Assembly: GCA_015179025.1 (NCBI GenBank)
Contig: WHUX01000009.1
Coordinates: 620,001 to 684,000 of the forward strand
DNA length: 64,000 nt
Reading direction: 5' to 3'
Source of the DNA: Terfezia claveryi
Taxonomy: Eukaryota > Ascomycota > Pezizomycetes > Pezizales > Pezizaceae
The notes under the pieces are model-generated. The model was given only the letters and a program-made list of their open reading frames with translations, was not told the origin of the DNA and searched no databases. This document shows positions 46,990 through 57,942 of the stretch, piece by piece; position 1 is the stretch's first letter; each line of letters begins with the position of its first letter. The translations under genes were made by a program, and so were the position numbers.

Positions 46990-47655
46990 AGCTTGGCATC
47001 AACTGTAGTCAATATAGTAAAAAACAATATGTATATTTCTTACATATGTACATATATGTATTCAGACTAGTATATAGAGAATTTCTACTATATATATTAT
47101 TGAGACTTCATAAAATCTTGTATTTTTATAAAGATAGAAAATAGAATCTAATAAGATTCTGCTTGTAATATAGTTATATATACTATCTTAAACTGGCTAA
47201 TTTAAAATACTATAAAATCTAATCTTTACAGAATTTTAAGCTAGCTGATTTAAGACACTATCATATCCAGCTTATGTAGTGTTTCAAACTAGCTAATTTA
47301 AGATACTATTATATTCAGCCTTTATAGTATTTTAAACTAGCTGATTTAAAATTCTATTTATTTAGTCTCTATAATAAAACTAACCTCTATCTTACTTTAA
47401 ACCTATATAAGCTTAGAGCTTAATAGTAAAATAAAGTCTAAAAAAAAACTAAAATAAAAAATAAAAAGATAAATTGAACCTCTAACTTTCTAATTATAAT
47501 GAACTTGAACCTAAAATCTAATTTACTATATTATAAATAAGTAATACTAATAGTACTTAACTACCTAATATTATCTATAAAATATAAACTTAGTATAAGT
47601 ATTATATATTCAATTATTATCAATTATAGTCTAGTTAGCCTAGTAGTAGGTAGGG
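46990..47655. other. Very AT-rich relic DNA with a 48-bp tandem repeat
   Basis: This stretch is overwhelmingly A and T with no coding frame, as expected of heavily RIP-mutated repeats. At 47190-47380 about four 48-bp units share AAACTAGCTGATTTAAGATA and CTATNATATTCAGCCTT. Similar AT-rich DNA resumes at 63542 on the far side of retrotransposon A, so A inserted into it. Confidence 0.8.
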
Positions 47656-47660
47656 ATATT

Positions 47661-48061
47661 TGTCACAATAGCATGCTTAGTTGTCTTTATCATCACTTGT
47701 AGCACAAATGATAGGTTATTACTATCCTGCTTGGCTCCTGAGATAGGGATCTCGGGAAGCTTATTCTTTCTGTTGCCTTAGCCTGGAATCATGTATATAT
47801 AGTCCCTATCCCTCGTACTATCGTTGGATCCCTATCCAATGTCTTGTATACCCAATACAGGACCTTGCCTCTTCTAGCACTCATGCACTTCCCTTGTGCA
47901 CCCCCTTGTCTTATGAATAGCTTTGCAGCATAGCTGCCTCCCACCGACACATATGGCAACTGCCTCCATATGTCTCGTGCTCCTTGCCCTCTGCCTCTCT
48001 TGCCTCTTGCCCTTGCTCCAGCATACCTCTTGGTCACCTTGTCCCTAGAGCTGTCATTATA
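47661..48061 (+). repeat. 5-prime LTR of element A
   Basis: Starts TGTCACAATAGCATGC and aligns along its length with the 3-prime LTR at 63136-63536. A TATATATAG box lies near 47793-47803 and a Cys/Leu-codon-like CTTGCCTCTTGCCC pyrimidine-rich end precedes its 3-prime edge. Confidence 0.88.
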
Positions 48062-48099
48062 TTATGTTGGATCTTTCAGACCAACCAGTACGATGTCCG

Positions 48100-49084
48100 C
48101 AAACATTCCACTACCCACCAATAGATTCGCAGCCTGAAGGGCAACTTCGATTCTATCAGACCTGACAGAACTATTAGCATACAGAAGAACTGTGATCAAA
48201 ATATTCACAGAGACTTATACCATTGGCGAACAACAAGGAGCAGACCTTCAGAAAGCCAAAAAGTGAATCTGAGAAGCTAAAGACAAAATAACCCTCTTTC
48301 AAGAAGATGCAGCAGAGGATAAGATAACCATCTGGAGACTAACTTGTACCTTGGACCTGGCCGACGGTCCAAAGAACTAGAAAATACAAGACCCACCAAC
48401 CCCGCCCAAGTTTAATAGGGACTGGGGCTGGTTACGAGTATGGAAGAACTCTGTGCAAATAAAACTCTTTGGGGACTCGACGAAGTTCCCCACTATCCAC
48501 CACTAGCTCTCATACGTCTATGGCCTCCTGGAGGGTAAAGCCATGGACTAGGTACAGCCCTTCGTCAAAGTAATAGGGATTGATCTGGTAGATATCCTGG
48601 CACTAATGGTAATCTTGGACCGAGCCTTTAGGGACCCGGATCCTAAAGGAACTGTCAGCAGGACCCTGTGAGACCTTAAGTAAAAACATAACTAACTGTC
48701 AACCTATGTTGCCGAGTTCTTCAGGCTGGCAGCAGAGCTCAATTGGAATGACGAAGCCAAGCTCGACCAGTTCAAAGACGGGCTTATCTTCAAGCTGAAA
48801 AAGGCTCTGATCTACTACCCACCAACCAAGACCCTGGAGGAACTTATTGAGCAAGCTAGCTAGGTAGAACAGCAGACAGTAGCACTAAGAGCCCCCCAAA
48901 AGACACTTCCGACTTCGACTCCCCGTACCCCCTTCCCGATAGCACGCACCTAACAACAACCCACACTAGTCAACAAGCCTGCATACCCCTCTCTGGTAGT
49001 AGGTAGGGCTGCCCCTATAGACCTGTCAGCAGGTAGACCTCATGTTACATAGGAGGAAAGGGACTATTACCACACTTAAGGTTT
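48100..49084 (+). pseudogene. Element A gag relic
   Basis: Readable pieces include IKLFGDSTKFPTIHH near 48460 and YVAEFFRLAAELNWNDEAKL, DQFKDGLIFKLKKALIYYPP then TKTLEELIEQAS near 48705-48865, typical of the Ty3/gypsy capsid region. TAG stops interrupt it. It is cut at 49084 by element B and would continue at 58998. Confidence 0.7.
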
Positions 49085-49545
49085 TGTTATGGACGGAGGT
49101 TGGAAGGTAATTCCCGCGTCAACGCGGTAAACAACGACTTATTCTGGTTCGGAGTATCACCTGCGATCGCAGGTGATAGATGCGAGTGTCAAGGTATCGC
49201 ACACGTAGGGAGCTCTACATGTGTGATCAGGTGCTTAGGGACTTCGGGTGAAACCAAAGTCGAGCGAGGTATCGAGGTCAAGGTTGAGAAGGCGAGGTAG
49301 TCTGAGCTACACTCAAGAACAGTGGTGCAGATATATTCGTATAACAACTAGGTACAGGAAGGTAGACAAGTTGTTGCGTGGGGAAGAAAGAAACAGAATA
49401 CAGACGGCAAGAACAGGCTTCTTTTATAGAGATCCTGTCTCCATCTCGAACAACACCGTTTTGGCTAACACAACGGTCTAGACAAAGCATAACGGAAGAT
49501 GAATACGTAGGCCAGCTCACGGATACACAGATCCTGTGAGATCGT

Positions 49546-49840
49546 TGTTAGGGGCGAGCTGGTGATCTAGGCAATGTTGTCGGAATACAGGTATTTGGAG
49601 GGTTATTAGCCAGCGAAGGCAAGATCACATAACTCGGGCCTAACTGCACATACGGGTGCGAGGTGAACTTAGAACTTAGAACTTAGAACATTGCTCGGAG
49701 AGCCAAAAGCTAGATACAGGAAGTGGGCACATATATAGGAAGCGGGGTTCGTCAGGCCTCCAATCTATCGAATTGCAACATATCACCTGACCCATGACGA
49801 TTCGCATACCCCCCACCCCTGTCTGCCTTGCGCCGTAACA
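49546..49840 (-). repeat. LTR of element C (3-prime copy)
   Basis: 295 bp, starts TGTTAGGGGCGAGCTGG and ends TTGCGCCGTAACA. Contains three AACTTAG units near 49670-49690, against four in the other LTR. Confidence 0.9.
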
Positions 49841-50519
49841 GTACTTCCCCTTTCCAAGAGGTCGTCCCGACCGACTAACTTCACCACCCTGCTTATCAAT
49901 GGAATTTTCGAAGAGAGTACATGCATGAGAACGCATTCAGAGGTCACACACTTCCTTACTCCAATACCCGTCCATCCCGGACACATTACCCGCAGCTGTA
50001 TGGTTGATCAGGCCATAACAGTTAGCAGCCATAATTAGGTATTGGGATATTCCCAGTTGTGGGTAGGCCTCTTACCTGAGCCGTAACATTACTCCCCGTT
50101 CCGAGGCAGCTGTCCTCAGCTGAATACAAGTCCTTCCGACCGGAGAAGACAAGTATTAGTAACAACTCAGGTAACCATGGTGGCTAGGCACTGACCGCGC
50201 AGGCAGATACCTCTATCCCATTCAAGGGTACCACAAGACCGGTGTGCCTACACATACATGCCATGGCCATTAAAAACCAAACCTCTCGCCAAAAAACCCA
50301 CAGGGAAAAGGCGACGAGTAGGACGGTAAAAGGTACCATGTCTTCATCCATTGACAAACTTGACATAGGTCTGAACCTCAGACGTATGCTTTCCCAACTG
50401 TCCAACCCGACTTGCCTGTGCAAGGGGGGGGTCTTGTTCATTTGTGCGCTCGTGGCACTCGTTCGGGTCTTCAGCGCTCGCAGCGCTGGCTTGGGTCAAG
50501 GCGGGGGCCTTTGAGCTTC

Positions 50520-50760
50520 GAGGTCGAACGGGGTCTTTGACCAAGGCGGGGGTCTTTGACCAAGGCGGGGGTCTTCACCCAACATAGGGTCCTTCAACCA
50601 AGGCGGGGGTCTTCACCCAACATAGGGTCCTTCAACCAAAGCGGGGGTCTTCACCCAACATAGGGTCCTTCAACCAAGGCGGGGGTCTTCACCCAACATA
50701 GGGTCCTTCAACCAACGCGGGGGTCTTCGCCCAAGGCGGGGGTCTTTGAGCTTTCGGAGC
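50520..50760. repeat. 38-bp minisatellite inside element C
   Basis: Units combine GGTCCTTCAACCAAGGCGGG and GGTCTTCACCCAACATAG, about five copies, flanked by half-units GGTCTTTGACCAAGGCGGGG. G-runs are regular on the plus strand. Confidence 0.85.
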
Positions 50761-51069
50761 TCGAACGGGGTCTTTGAGAGCTCGATAGCTCAAGAAAAAA
50801 TTTTGTTGGCATTTGCCGCTCAAGGCGAGGGCTTTGCTTCATAGACATTCTATTAGCTGTATGCGAGCTCAGCCATCTCAGATGTGCGGTCTTCAACTTG
50901 TCTGAGTTGTAGTGCTCTATCCAGCCCGTACTAGGCTTCCCATGCCGACATCTGGTGGCTGTCCGGCATAGATATCCACCCTAGTACTACTCCCCGTTTT
51001 CAATCAGGCGTCCCGACTGATAACTCCCCCCTCTGCAATCCTTCTGGTGCAGAGAAAAAAAAAAAATAG

Positions 51070-51675
51070 CCTCGTTTTGGGGGGTTTGCTTGCTCGGGGG
51101 CTTTGCTCGCTCGAGGGCTTTGCTCGCTCCGGGGCTTTGCTCGCTCGAGGGCTTTGCTCGCTCGGGGGTATTGAGCTGTGCTCGCTCGGGGGTGTTGAGC
51201 TTGCTCGCCGGGGGTCTTGAGCTTGCTTGCTCGGGGGTCGTGAGCTTTGCTCACTTGGGGGTATTGAGCTTGCTCGCCGGGGGTCTTGAGCTTGCTTGCT
51301 CGGGGGTCGTGAGCTTTGCTCACTTGGGGGTATTGAGCTTTGCTCGCTCGGGGGCTTTGCTCGCTCGGGGGCTTTGCTCGCTCCGGGGTCTTGAGCTTGC
51401 TTGCTCGGGGGCTTTGCTCGCTCGGGGCATTGAGCTTGCTTGCTCGGGGTCTTGAGCTTGCTCGGGGGCTTTGCTCGCTCGTTGGGGGGCTTATATGCTC
51501 GCTCGTCGGGGGGGCTTATAAGCTCGCTCGCTCGTCGGGGGGCTTATAAGCTCGCTCGTCGGGGGGCTTATAAGCTCGCTCGCTCGTCGGGGGGCTTATA
51601 AGCTCGCTCGCTCGTCGGGGGGGCTTATAAGCTCGCTCGCTCGTCGGGGGGCTTATAAGCTCGTTCGGCTCGTTC
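51070..51675. repeat. Composite G-rich minisatellites inside element C
   Basis: From 51070 to about 51480 units of GCTTTGCTCGCTCGGGG and longer variants with TTGAGCTTGCTTGCTCGGGG repeat irregularly. From 51480 to 51670 a 28-bp unit (GCTCGCTCGTCGGGGGG plus CTTATAA) repeats about seven times. Long open frames here arise from the repeats and are not genes. Confidence 0.85.
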
Positions 51676-52033
51676 GGGGCCTGACAGCCTTAACGCTCGA
51701 CATCTAAGAGGTTGAGAATCTCAATATAGGATTAGTATGTCGGCTAAAACAAGCTAATAAGCAAATAGGAGGGGGAAATAATTATTTCCGACGTCGCTCA
51801 TATTAGCCAATAACCAAGCGACATTTCTTTAGCCATTTTCGAGCTGTCCGACAGTGTGTAGGTAAGGAGGGGTGATTAGACTCGGTGCATGCGAAGATTA
51901 GACTCGGTGCAAGCGAAGTCTTGAGCGAAGTAACGTTGCTTCTAGGGTGCTCTGGAAGGGGTTCCGACAAATATAGAGATGGGAGAGGCGAATAGAGCAA
52001 TATCGCCGGTCCCGGGGGTTAGGAGCAATGTAA

Positions 52034-52152
52034 TGTTAGGGGCGAGCTGGTGATCTAGGCAATGTTGTCGGAATACAGGTATTTGGAGGGTTATTAGCCA
52101 GCGAAGGCAAGATCACATAACTCGGGCCTAACTGCACATACGGGTGCGAGGT

Positions 52153-52184
<32 letters not shown>

Positions 52185-52335
52185 ATTGCTCGGAGAGCCA
52201 AAAGCTAGATACAGGAAGTGGGCACATATATAGGAAGCGGGGTTCGTCAGGCCTCCAATCTATCGAATTGCAACATATCACCTGACCCATGACGATTCGC
52301 ATACCCCCCACCCCTGTCTGCCTTGCGCCGTAACA
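52034..52335 (-). repeat. LTR of element C (5-prime copy)
   Basis: 302 bp, same ends as the copy at 49546. The only clear difference seen is a fourth AACTTAG unit, so insertion is recent relative to A and B. Confidence 0.9.
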
Positions 52336-52996
52336 ATCGTCGAGAACGAGGCATCTGGCAATAACGGATAACGCTGGTGTGAACAGAAGACCTGAAGAAT
52401 TGTACATCAGCGAAGGTGAAATTTCTAATAAGCTAAAGAAAGAGTTTTGAGCGAGAGCAGGTTGTTCCCAATCTGAGAGTCGTGCCAGTTTTGGTTCGAC
52501 TCTCAAATAAGGTCTGGGTCAAAATAGGGTTCAAGGGTTTCCAGGGTATTTCCTAAATCTGAGAGTTGTGCCAGTTTTGGTTCGACTCTCAAATAAGGTT
52601 GGGGTCAAAATAGGGTTCGAGGGTTTCCGGGGTATTTCCTAAATCTGAGAGTCGTGCCAGTTTTAGTTCGACTCTCAAATAAGGTTCGGGTCAAAATGAG
52701 GTTCGAGGTTTTCCAGGGTATTTCCTAGTTTGAGAGTCGTGCCAGTTTTGGTTCGACTCTCAAGTGTCAAATCCATAAGCGAGCGACTAGGACTTCCGGG
52801 ATGCGGTCGGATGTCGGCTAGCCAGGAGAGGCAGGGTCGAGAACATAGTCACATGATATACTTTGCCAAGTGCGTGGGTTGCCGGCGATATCGATCGGGG
52901 TCAGGATCGTAATTCGAGAGGGTTCGTAACAGTAGCTCCCTCTTCCAAGAATGAGCTCTTGCGAATCCAAGGCAGGATATCAAGTTCAAATTCCAC

Positions 52997-55900
52997 TCAT
53001 TTAGGTAGAGTGCGAGGACGTGGTTTCGAGGGGTATGCAGTGTAGAATTTTTTCACAATACTAGGCGCATTCGAAAACATATCGGCAGGTTCCCAGGTAA
53101 GCTCGTCATAGCCTACCCAACGGGCAAGGTATTCTAGTGTGCGACCGCGGAAACGAGAGTCAACGATTTCGTCCACTTCCCATTCGGGTTCATCTTCAAT
53201 GATCATAGGTGGTGGGGGAGGCTGGATTTGACCTGGAAGGGGGTCCGTGGGGCAGGTTCGAGGAGTGAGACATGAAAAATGGGATGGATTTTCATAGATG
53301 CGGGGAGGTCGAGTTTATAGGCATGGGAGGAGACCTTCTGGATTATCCGGAATTTTCCCAACTTCTTGAAGTCAAGTTTTGTCGATGGGCGAGTTGTTTT
53401 AACATGTCGACGAAGTAACCACACTTGATCCTCTATTTCGAACTTAGGGGCCGGAATCCGAGATTTATTAGCTTGTTCGGAGTAGGTAGCTTATGCCCAG
53501 ATCATTTCTGATCGAAGATGGGCGTCCAGCTCAGCAAGGCGGTCCGCGTATTCTTTAATCCCTTGGGGGGCGGGTAGCTTGGCGGCGGGGTTCGTGGTCA
53601 TCTGGTATTTGGGATTTTCACCATACATAGCCTGAAAGGGGGTGATACCTAGGGTCGAGGATAAGGTATTGTTGTAGGAAAACTTGGCCATGGTGAGTAA
53701 TTCGGACCAGTTGTCTTGTTGATAATTACAGTAAGCCCGCAAGTATTGTTCTGCGATGGCATTGATTCGTTCCATTTGTCCATCAGTCTAGGGGTGGAAG
53801 GCTGTTAAACCCTCTGTTGAATCCCAACGAGGGAGGTCAAGGAGCGAGTGAATTCAGATACGAATTGAGTGCCACGGTCTGAGACAATCGAATCTGGAAT
53901 TCCATGTAGGCGAAAGACATTATCAAAGAAGAGCTTAGCAATCTGCTTGGAATTGGCGTCCGTGTTGGTAGGTATATAGTGTGCCATTTTTGACAATCGG
54001 TCAACTACAACCAATAAGGCATCGAATCCATTTGAGACGGGAAGGCCAGTAACAAGGTCCAAGGAGACAGATGACCACTTCCGAAATGGAACTTGAAGTG
54101 GTTTTAACAATCCATAGGGGGCATGGCGAGCTGGTTTAATCCGGGCGCAGGTATCACAATTTCGAAGGTATCGAGCTATGGTCTGGCGAATCTTTGGCCA
54201 CCAGTAGTCTCGTGATACCAATTCATAGGTGGCTGCTTGACCGGGGTGTCCCGCAGCTGGGTGGTCCTAGTAGATACGGAGAATGCGGAGGTGTATTTCC
54301 GGGGAGTCAGGAACATAAACTAGACCATTAACGAGTATAAGTCCCTCCGAGAGCTGACATTCAGCCAAAGGGATTATCGGGTGTTTTCTGGCGCCGTTCT
54401 TGAGGGCGTGCATAATCTCGAGAGCGAGCTTGTCAGTCTTGAGGGCGGCAAGAAAGTCTTCATTATTAACGATTAAGGCTGCAGAAAGCGAAAATTTCTC
54501 GGCGGGTATTAGGGCCTGTGTTGGGCGAGCACGACCATCCCCTTCCTCAGGGAGGTCTCCAGATCTCCTGGTGAGTGCATCGGCTTTGGTGTTCTGGGTG
54601 CCAGGTCTGATGACAATCTTGAAGTTATATTGGGCTATTTCCTGTGCCTAACGAGCTTGTCGGCGTGAAAGCAAGGCTTTGGAGGTAAAGCTCTGTAGGT
54701 TGTGATGGTCGGTGAGGATAGTGAACAGTCGTGGGAGCTGGTGTAAGTAGATGTGCCATTTTTCAAGAGCTAGAATGATTGCTAGCAATTCCTTATCTCC
54801 AATGCCATAATTGCATTCAGCGGGTGACATTTTTTCCAAAATAAATGCAACTGGGTGCAGAACACATTTCCCATCTTTTGGGTGTTTCTGTGACAGGATT
54901 CTGGAGGTGACATAATCTGAGGCGTCCGTTTCGACCAAGGTCTCGAGCTCAGGGTTGAAATGGCGGAGGATGGGTGAGGAGGTGAAGGTTTCCTTGAGAA
55001 GTTTAAAAACCTCTTCACATAAAGAATTCCAAACAAAAGGAACATCTTTTCGAAGCAAGTTAAAAAGAGGTTGGCAAAGAGCAGAATACTTATTTATAAA
55101 CCTGCGGTAAAAATTGGTGAATCCAAGAAAACACTGGATATCCTTAACAGAACGAGGGGTCTCCTAATTAAGAACTGCATTAACCTTCTTGGGGTCCATT
55201 TCCAAGCCATACTTAGAGATGATAAATCCCAAGAATGAGGTTTTCTCAACCGAGAATTCGCATTTCTCAGGTTTTATAAATAACCCAGATTCCTTGAGTT
55301 TTTGGAGAACCTTTCGTACCTGTTCCTTATATTCTTTTAGATTCCTTAAGTAAATCAAAATGTCGTCGATGTAGCATACACAGAAGATATTGAGGTATTC
55401 ACGGAGAGTATCATTCATGAATCATTGAGCGGTAGCAGGGGCATTAGTCAACCCAAAGGGCATAACTAGAAATTCAAAAAGTCCGTACCGAGTGCGGAAG
55501 GCAGTTTTCCACTCATCACCTTCTTTAATTCGGATTTGGTTGAAGCATGCACGTAAATCGAGGCGTGTAAAGTATTTGCATCCTCGAATCTGGTTCAGGG
55601 TTTCTTCGATGCGAGGTAGCGGGTTTCTATCCTTAATTGTGATATCATTTAGAGCATGGTAGTCGACACATAGACGTAAGGAACCATCTTTTTTTTGACA
55701 AATAGGACCGGAGAGGCTGCAGAAGAAGAACTGGCGTGTATGAAGGATTTGGATGAATTCTCGTCGATCCATTTGCGTACTTCCTTGAGTTCTGAGTCAG
55801 ACATAGAGTACATGCGGCCAAAAGGAGGTTTGGCTCCTTCTTGCAAAGGGATAGCATGGTCAACGTATCGATGTGGGGGTAGTATTCGAGCTTCTTTTTC

Positions 55901-56729
55901 TGAAAAGAGAGCAAGATAATCATGATATTCAGAAGGAACCAATTTAGCAGCAGGTTCAACGGACTCATCCTTGTCAACGGAGGCATATATTGCTGCAATA
56001 CAGAGGCGAGCATCTGGGTCCTTGATAGCAACCCGAAAAGCTGCTCTGGAAATAATTGATATCCGAAGTGGGTTAGTTCCGGGAGGTGTTTTCGGAGGGC
56101 GGGTTGGTAGGCAATGGGCATGGCAAAATCCGGAGGTGAAGGCGATGGTATTAACTAACCAGTCAATCATTGGGTTGTGTCGCCTAAGCCATGTTTTTCC
56201 CACAATCAAGTCCCACCCGGCTAACTTGGTACATGGAATATGAGGGTTTCTTGATGTTGGTCGATAGAGAGTTTCAAGGTGCAAGTGTGTGTGATTTTTC
56301 CGATAGGTGAAGGTTTCCCATCAGCAAGTACGAGATCTTCCGGCTTGTTTTTCAGTCCAATGGCAAGTTCATGTTCATGGCATAGTCAATATCGATAAAC
56401 TGGGAGCTAGCTCCCGAGTCTACCATGCACATGGCAGAAAGCTCTTCATTGACTATACACGGCAAAGCAAGTGGGTCTTCAGACCCCAAATCATGACAAT
56501 CAGCAGAAAGCACAGCAATTCTAGAAATTCGCAATGCATTCGCAAGGCGCCGTCGATGAGCTAGTCGTTGACGGGACTTACGAGAAACCAAAGGTAATAT
56601 ATAACCAGTACCTTCTAAGTGGACTTCCTTCAAAACAGAAAATGAATTAAACACATGGACAGGGTCATGGACAGGATTGATGGCGCCAGGTTGCATCCTG
56701 GCACTCTCTGATCGGCCATCATTGATCAA
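52997..56729 (-). pseudogene. Element B pol: protease, reverse transcriptase, RNase H, integrase, chromodomain
   Basis: In order on the minus strand: protease with MVDSGASSQFID (near 56430); LALFSEKEARILPPHR and PLQEGAKPPFGRMYSMS; reverse transcriptase with [49 protein letters not shown] and the active-site YIDD near 55365; RNase H with LVETDASDYVTSRILS and YGIGDKELLAI; integrase with zinc-binding YLRNCDTCARIKPARH and core VSLDLVTGLP, VVVDRLSKMAHYIP, IVSDRGTQFVSEF; then [11 protein letters not shown] and a chromodomain EWEVDEIVDSRF...LEYLARWVGYDELTWEP at 53180-53040. Stops (after NAPATAQ, AVLN, RQAR, LRIY and MIWA) and a few frameshifts break it. Several fit C-to-T or G-to-A transitions. The RT catalytic residues are still intact, but the protein is not continuous. 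Confidence 0.9.
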
Positions 56730-56804
56730 AGAGTACGTTCGTTTTTTGACAACTCAAAGAGATTGTCGGTGGTGGTATCGGGAGAGGCAGTGGGGGTAGT
56801 ACCG

Positions 56805-57904
56805 CTACAGCCAACTTTTTATTTTGGCTGAGACTGGGCAGACTGTCGCCCAATGACCAGATCCTCCACAATACATACACAGGTTATTGTCTCTGCGGTG
56901 TTTGCGGATTTTGGGGGTTAAGGGTCCACGTTTTTTCGTTGTGGTCGAAAGGTCCATGGGTCCAGCGGCGGTACCAACCGAAGTAGAAGGGGCTGGTAAA
57001 GGTAGGGGTCGTGGATTGGTTGGAGCCGGAGGCTCTAAGAGGGTGTTGGGTGCGTAGGAGTTTAGCGCGGTTGTCCAGCTTAATACAAAGTTGGACAAAT
57101 TCGTCGAAAGATTCTGGGGGAGAGGCTTGATAGGAAAGGGCTGTTTTGAGCCCGGTATTAGCCCGTTGGTAAAGAAGGATATTTTAGTCCTATCATCGTA
57201 GGCTAAAATTATCGCGTGAGTTGCAAACTCAGCATGGTAAGAGGAACAATCGCGGTCTCCTTGGCGGAGATTAAGCAATTTGCGTTCTGCAGTGGCGTGA
57301 GCATCGGGATCGTCGTAGGCATTTTTCAATGCCTTAGCGAAGGCTTCATAAGTAGGGAAATCAACGGTCCCACTTGTTTTGTTGAGGTGGGGCTCAAACC
57401 AATCGGCAGCAGATCCAGAGAGGTAGGAAGTAGCATAGGCAATTTTGGCTGCTTCACTAGTATATCGAGAGGGATCGGAGGAGAACACCAAAGAAAGCTT
57501 GGTGAGAAATCGAGTGAATTTTGATCGAGTGCCATCAAAATTCTCAGGCTCATGGACTTTAGGGGCACGAGTGGAGGTAGGCGCTGAAGCGCGGTCATGG
57601 AGGAGGCTTGGGAGGGTTAAGCCATATTGATATCCGCGGTTATAATAGATCCAGAGTGACTCAGTTGAGGTAGAAGTGCCTGTGAGTGGTTGAGCGAAAG
57701 TTGATGGTACTCCACGTGCTGACTGTATGCCGCACCATGGGCTGCATGAATGGCGGTGAAAAACGAGGCGGGAGTTCCTGCAGGAATATGTGGTAGAGCA
57801 GAAGGAGGGGTATTGTCAGTTCGGAGGGCAGCGACCAAGGTGCGCCACATAGCAATTTCAGAAGGTGGAGCGGAGCCGGAGGCCTCTATACGTGCTTCGG
57901 ACAT
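56805..57904 (-). pseudogene. Element B gag with zinc knuckle
   Basis: Starts MSEARIEASGSAPPSEIAMW (57904). After a frame break near 57617 it continues EPENFDGTRSKFTRFLTKLS then SGSAADWFEPHLNK, FPTYEAFAKALKNAYDDPDA and SSYHAEFATHA, the Ty3/gypsy capsid pattern. A CCHC knuckle CMYCGGSGHWATVC lies near 56850. The frame from 57491 to 56805 is open; only the N-terminal part is shifted. Confidence 0.85.
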
Positions 57905-57942
57905 ATTTATTTGTAGCGGAGACTATATGCGATGCAACAAAA

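Larger units (their letters stand above)
49546..52335 (-). mobile_element. Non-coding LTR retroelement C (LARD/TRIM-like), nested in the LTR of B
   Basis: This 2790-bp element starts TGTTAGGGGC and ends GCCGTAACA, flanked by ATCGT on both sides (49541-49545, 52336-52340). Its LTRs are 49546-49840 (295 bp) and 52034-52335 (302 bp), nearly identical except for one extra AACTTAG unit in the second. A polypurine tract (TGGAAAGGGGAAG on the minus strand) next to 49841 indicates minus orientation. The 2.2-kb interior has no gag or pol and is filled with tandem repeats. It must depend on another element for mobility; B has a similar polypurine junction and is a candidate helper (inference). Confidence 0.88.
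49085..52931 (-). repeat. 3-prime LTR of element B, split by element C
   Basis: Matches the intact LTR at 57943-58992, interrupted after 49545 and resuming at 52341 (the 5 bp at 52336-52340 are the duplicated target ATCGT). It holds a 24-bp perfect palindrome (49155-49178, half-site TATCACCTGCGA) and four hairpin-bearing tandem units at about 52470-52770. Confidence 0.88.

Noticed and set aside
47789..48037. 82-codon minus-strand frame
   Set aside because: Lies wholly inside the 5-prime LTR of element A.
51000..51549. Long open frames on both strands in the G-rich arrays
   Set aside because: Generated by tandem repeats inside retroelement C.
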